A DNA stretch of 64,000 bases from Marinobacter daqiaonensis (GTDB lineage Bacteria > Pseudomonadota > Gammaproteobacteria > Pseudomonadales > Oleiphilaceae). Below are positions 63,984 through 64,000 of the stretch, in pieces (positions within the stretch are counted from its first letter, which is position 1; each line of letters opens with the position of its first letter). The stretch covers positions 576,436 through 640,435 of the forward strand of contig NZ_FOYW01000001.1 of NCBI RefSeq assembly GCF_900115285.1, written 5' to 3'. The translations under genes were made by a program, and so were the position numbers. The notes under the pieces were generated by a model. It was not told the DNA's origin. It did not search any database and saw only the letters and a list, made by a program, of their open reading frames with translations.

Positions 63984-64000
63984 AGCCCCTGAAAGCCTTG

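Overview
The window is a gene-dense, G+C-rich chromosomal segment of a gammaproteobacterium. Protein sequences and gene neighbourhoods look most like Marinobacter or a close relative: leuCDB with a divergent LysR gene, dnaX-ebfC-recR-rnd-ycgL-ycgN, fadD beside hrpA, ExeA/GspB, a plant/bacterial-type APS reductase beside cysB, and a PrsK/PrsR two-component pair. This assignment comes from recognition only; no database search was run. I see 55 protein-coding loci, two of them broken by single-base shifts, and one structural RNA (4.5S SRP RNA). There are no tRNAs, rRNAs, prophages, intact insertion sequences or CRISPR arrays.

Layout. 0-7.5 kb: leucine synthesis (leuC, leuD, leuB, with a LysR regulator facing away), an MFS permease with no ordinary start codon that includes its first membrane helix, aroC and prmB. 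7.6-15.4 kb: a minus-strand run of patatin phospholipase, DUF4892 protein, alpha/beta hydrolase, pilZ (frameshifted), holB, a TgpA-type transglutaminase (frameshifted) and DUF58. 15.4-19.3 kb: pabB, thrH, cysH and cysB. 19.5-32.2 kb, all minus: dinG, gspB, exeA, mlaA, a beta-ketoacyl-ACP synthase III, hrpA and fadD. 32.2-33.0 kb is the one long non-coding gap; it holds two convincing terminators, the fadD promoter and a possible small RNA.

33.0-42.8 kb is a nearly gapless minus-strand cluster: dnaX-ebfC-recR-rnd-ycgL-ycgN, a small membrane protein, a large von Willebrand factor A (VWA) protein, then a MoxR ATPase and a second VWA protein behind their own promoter. The ffs RNA gene lies upstream of dnaX. 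43.2-50.4 kb: a 2OG-Fe(II) oxygenase, a hexose-6-phosphate mutarotase, then a plus-strand run of acyltransferase, atypical SDR epimerase, sensor kinase PrsK and sigma54 activator PrsR. 50.5-56.7 kb: an orphan prpD, an MFS permease, a lytic transglycosylase, an eIF2B-like protein, an RluA-family pseudouridine synthase and an SDR. 57.0-60.8 kb: the sulfate ABC transporter sbp-cysT-cysW-cysA, followed by a glutamate-type symporter, another SDR and a glycine-zipper stress-type protein. The right edge carries a degenerate tandem repeat that might be the end of a mobile element.

Most of this is core metabolism and genome maintenance. Sulfur assimilation is represented twice (cysH/cysB and the sulfate importer). 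DNA repair and replication genes cluster (dinG, recR, dnaX, holB). The accessory-looking items worth attention are the PrsK/PrsR operon with its atypical SDR and acyltransferase, the MoxR/VWA module, the two homopolymer frameshifts in one operon, the apparent ATT start, and the terminator-ended transcript in the 32 kb gap.
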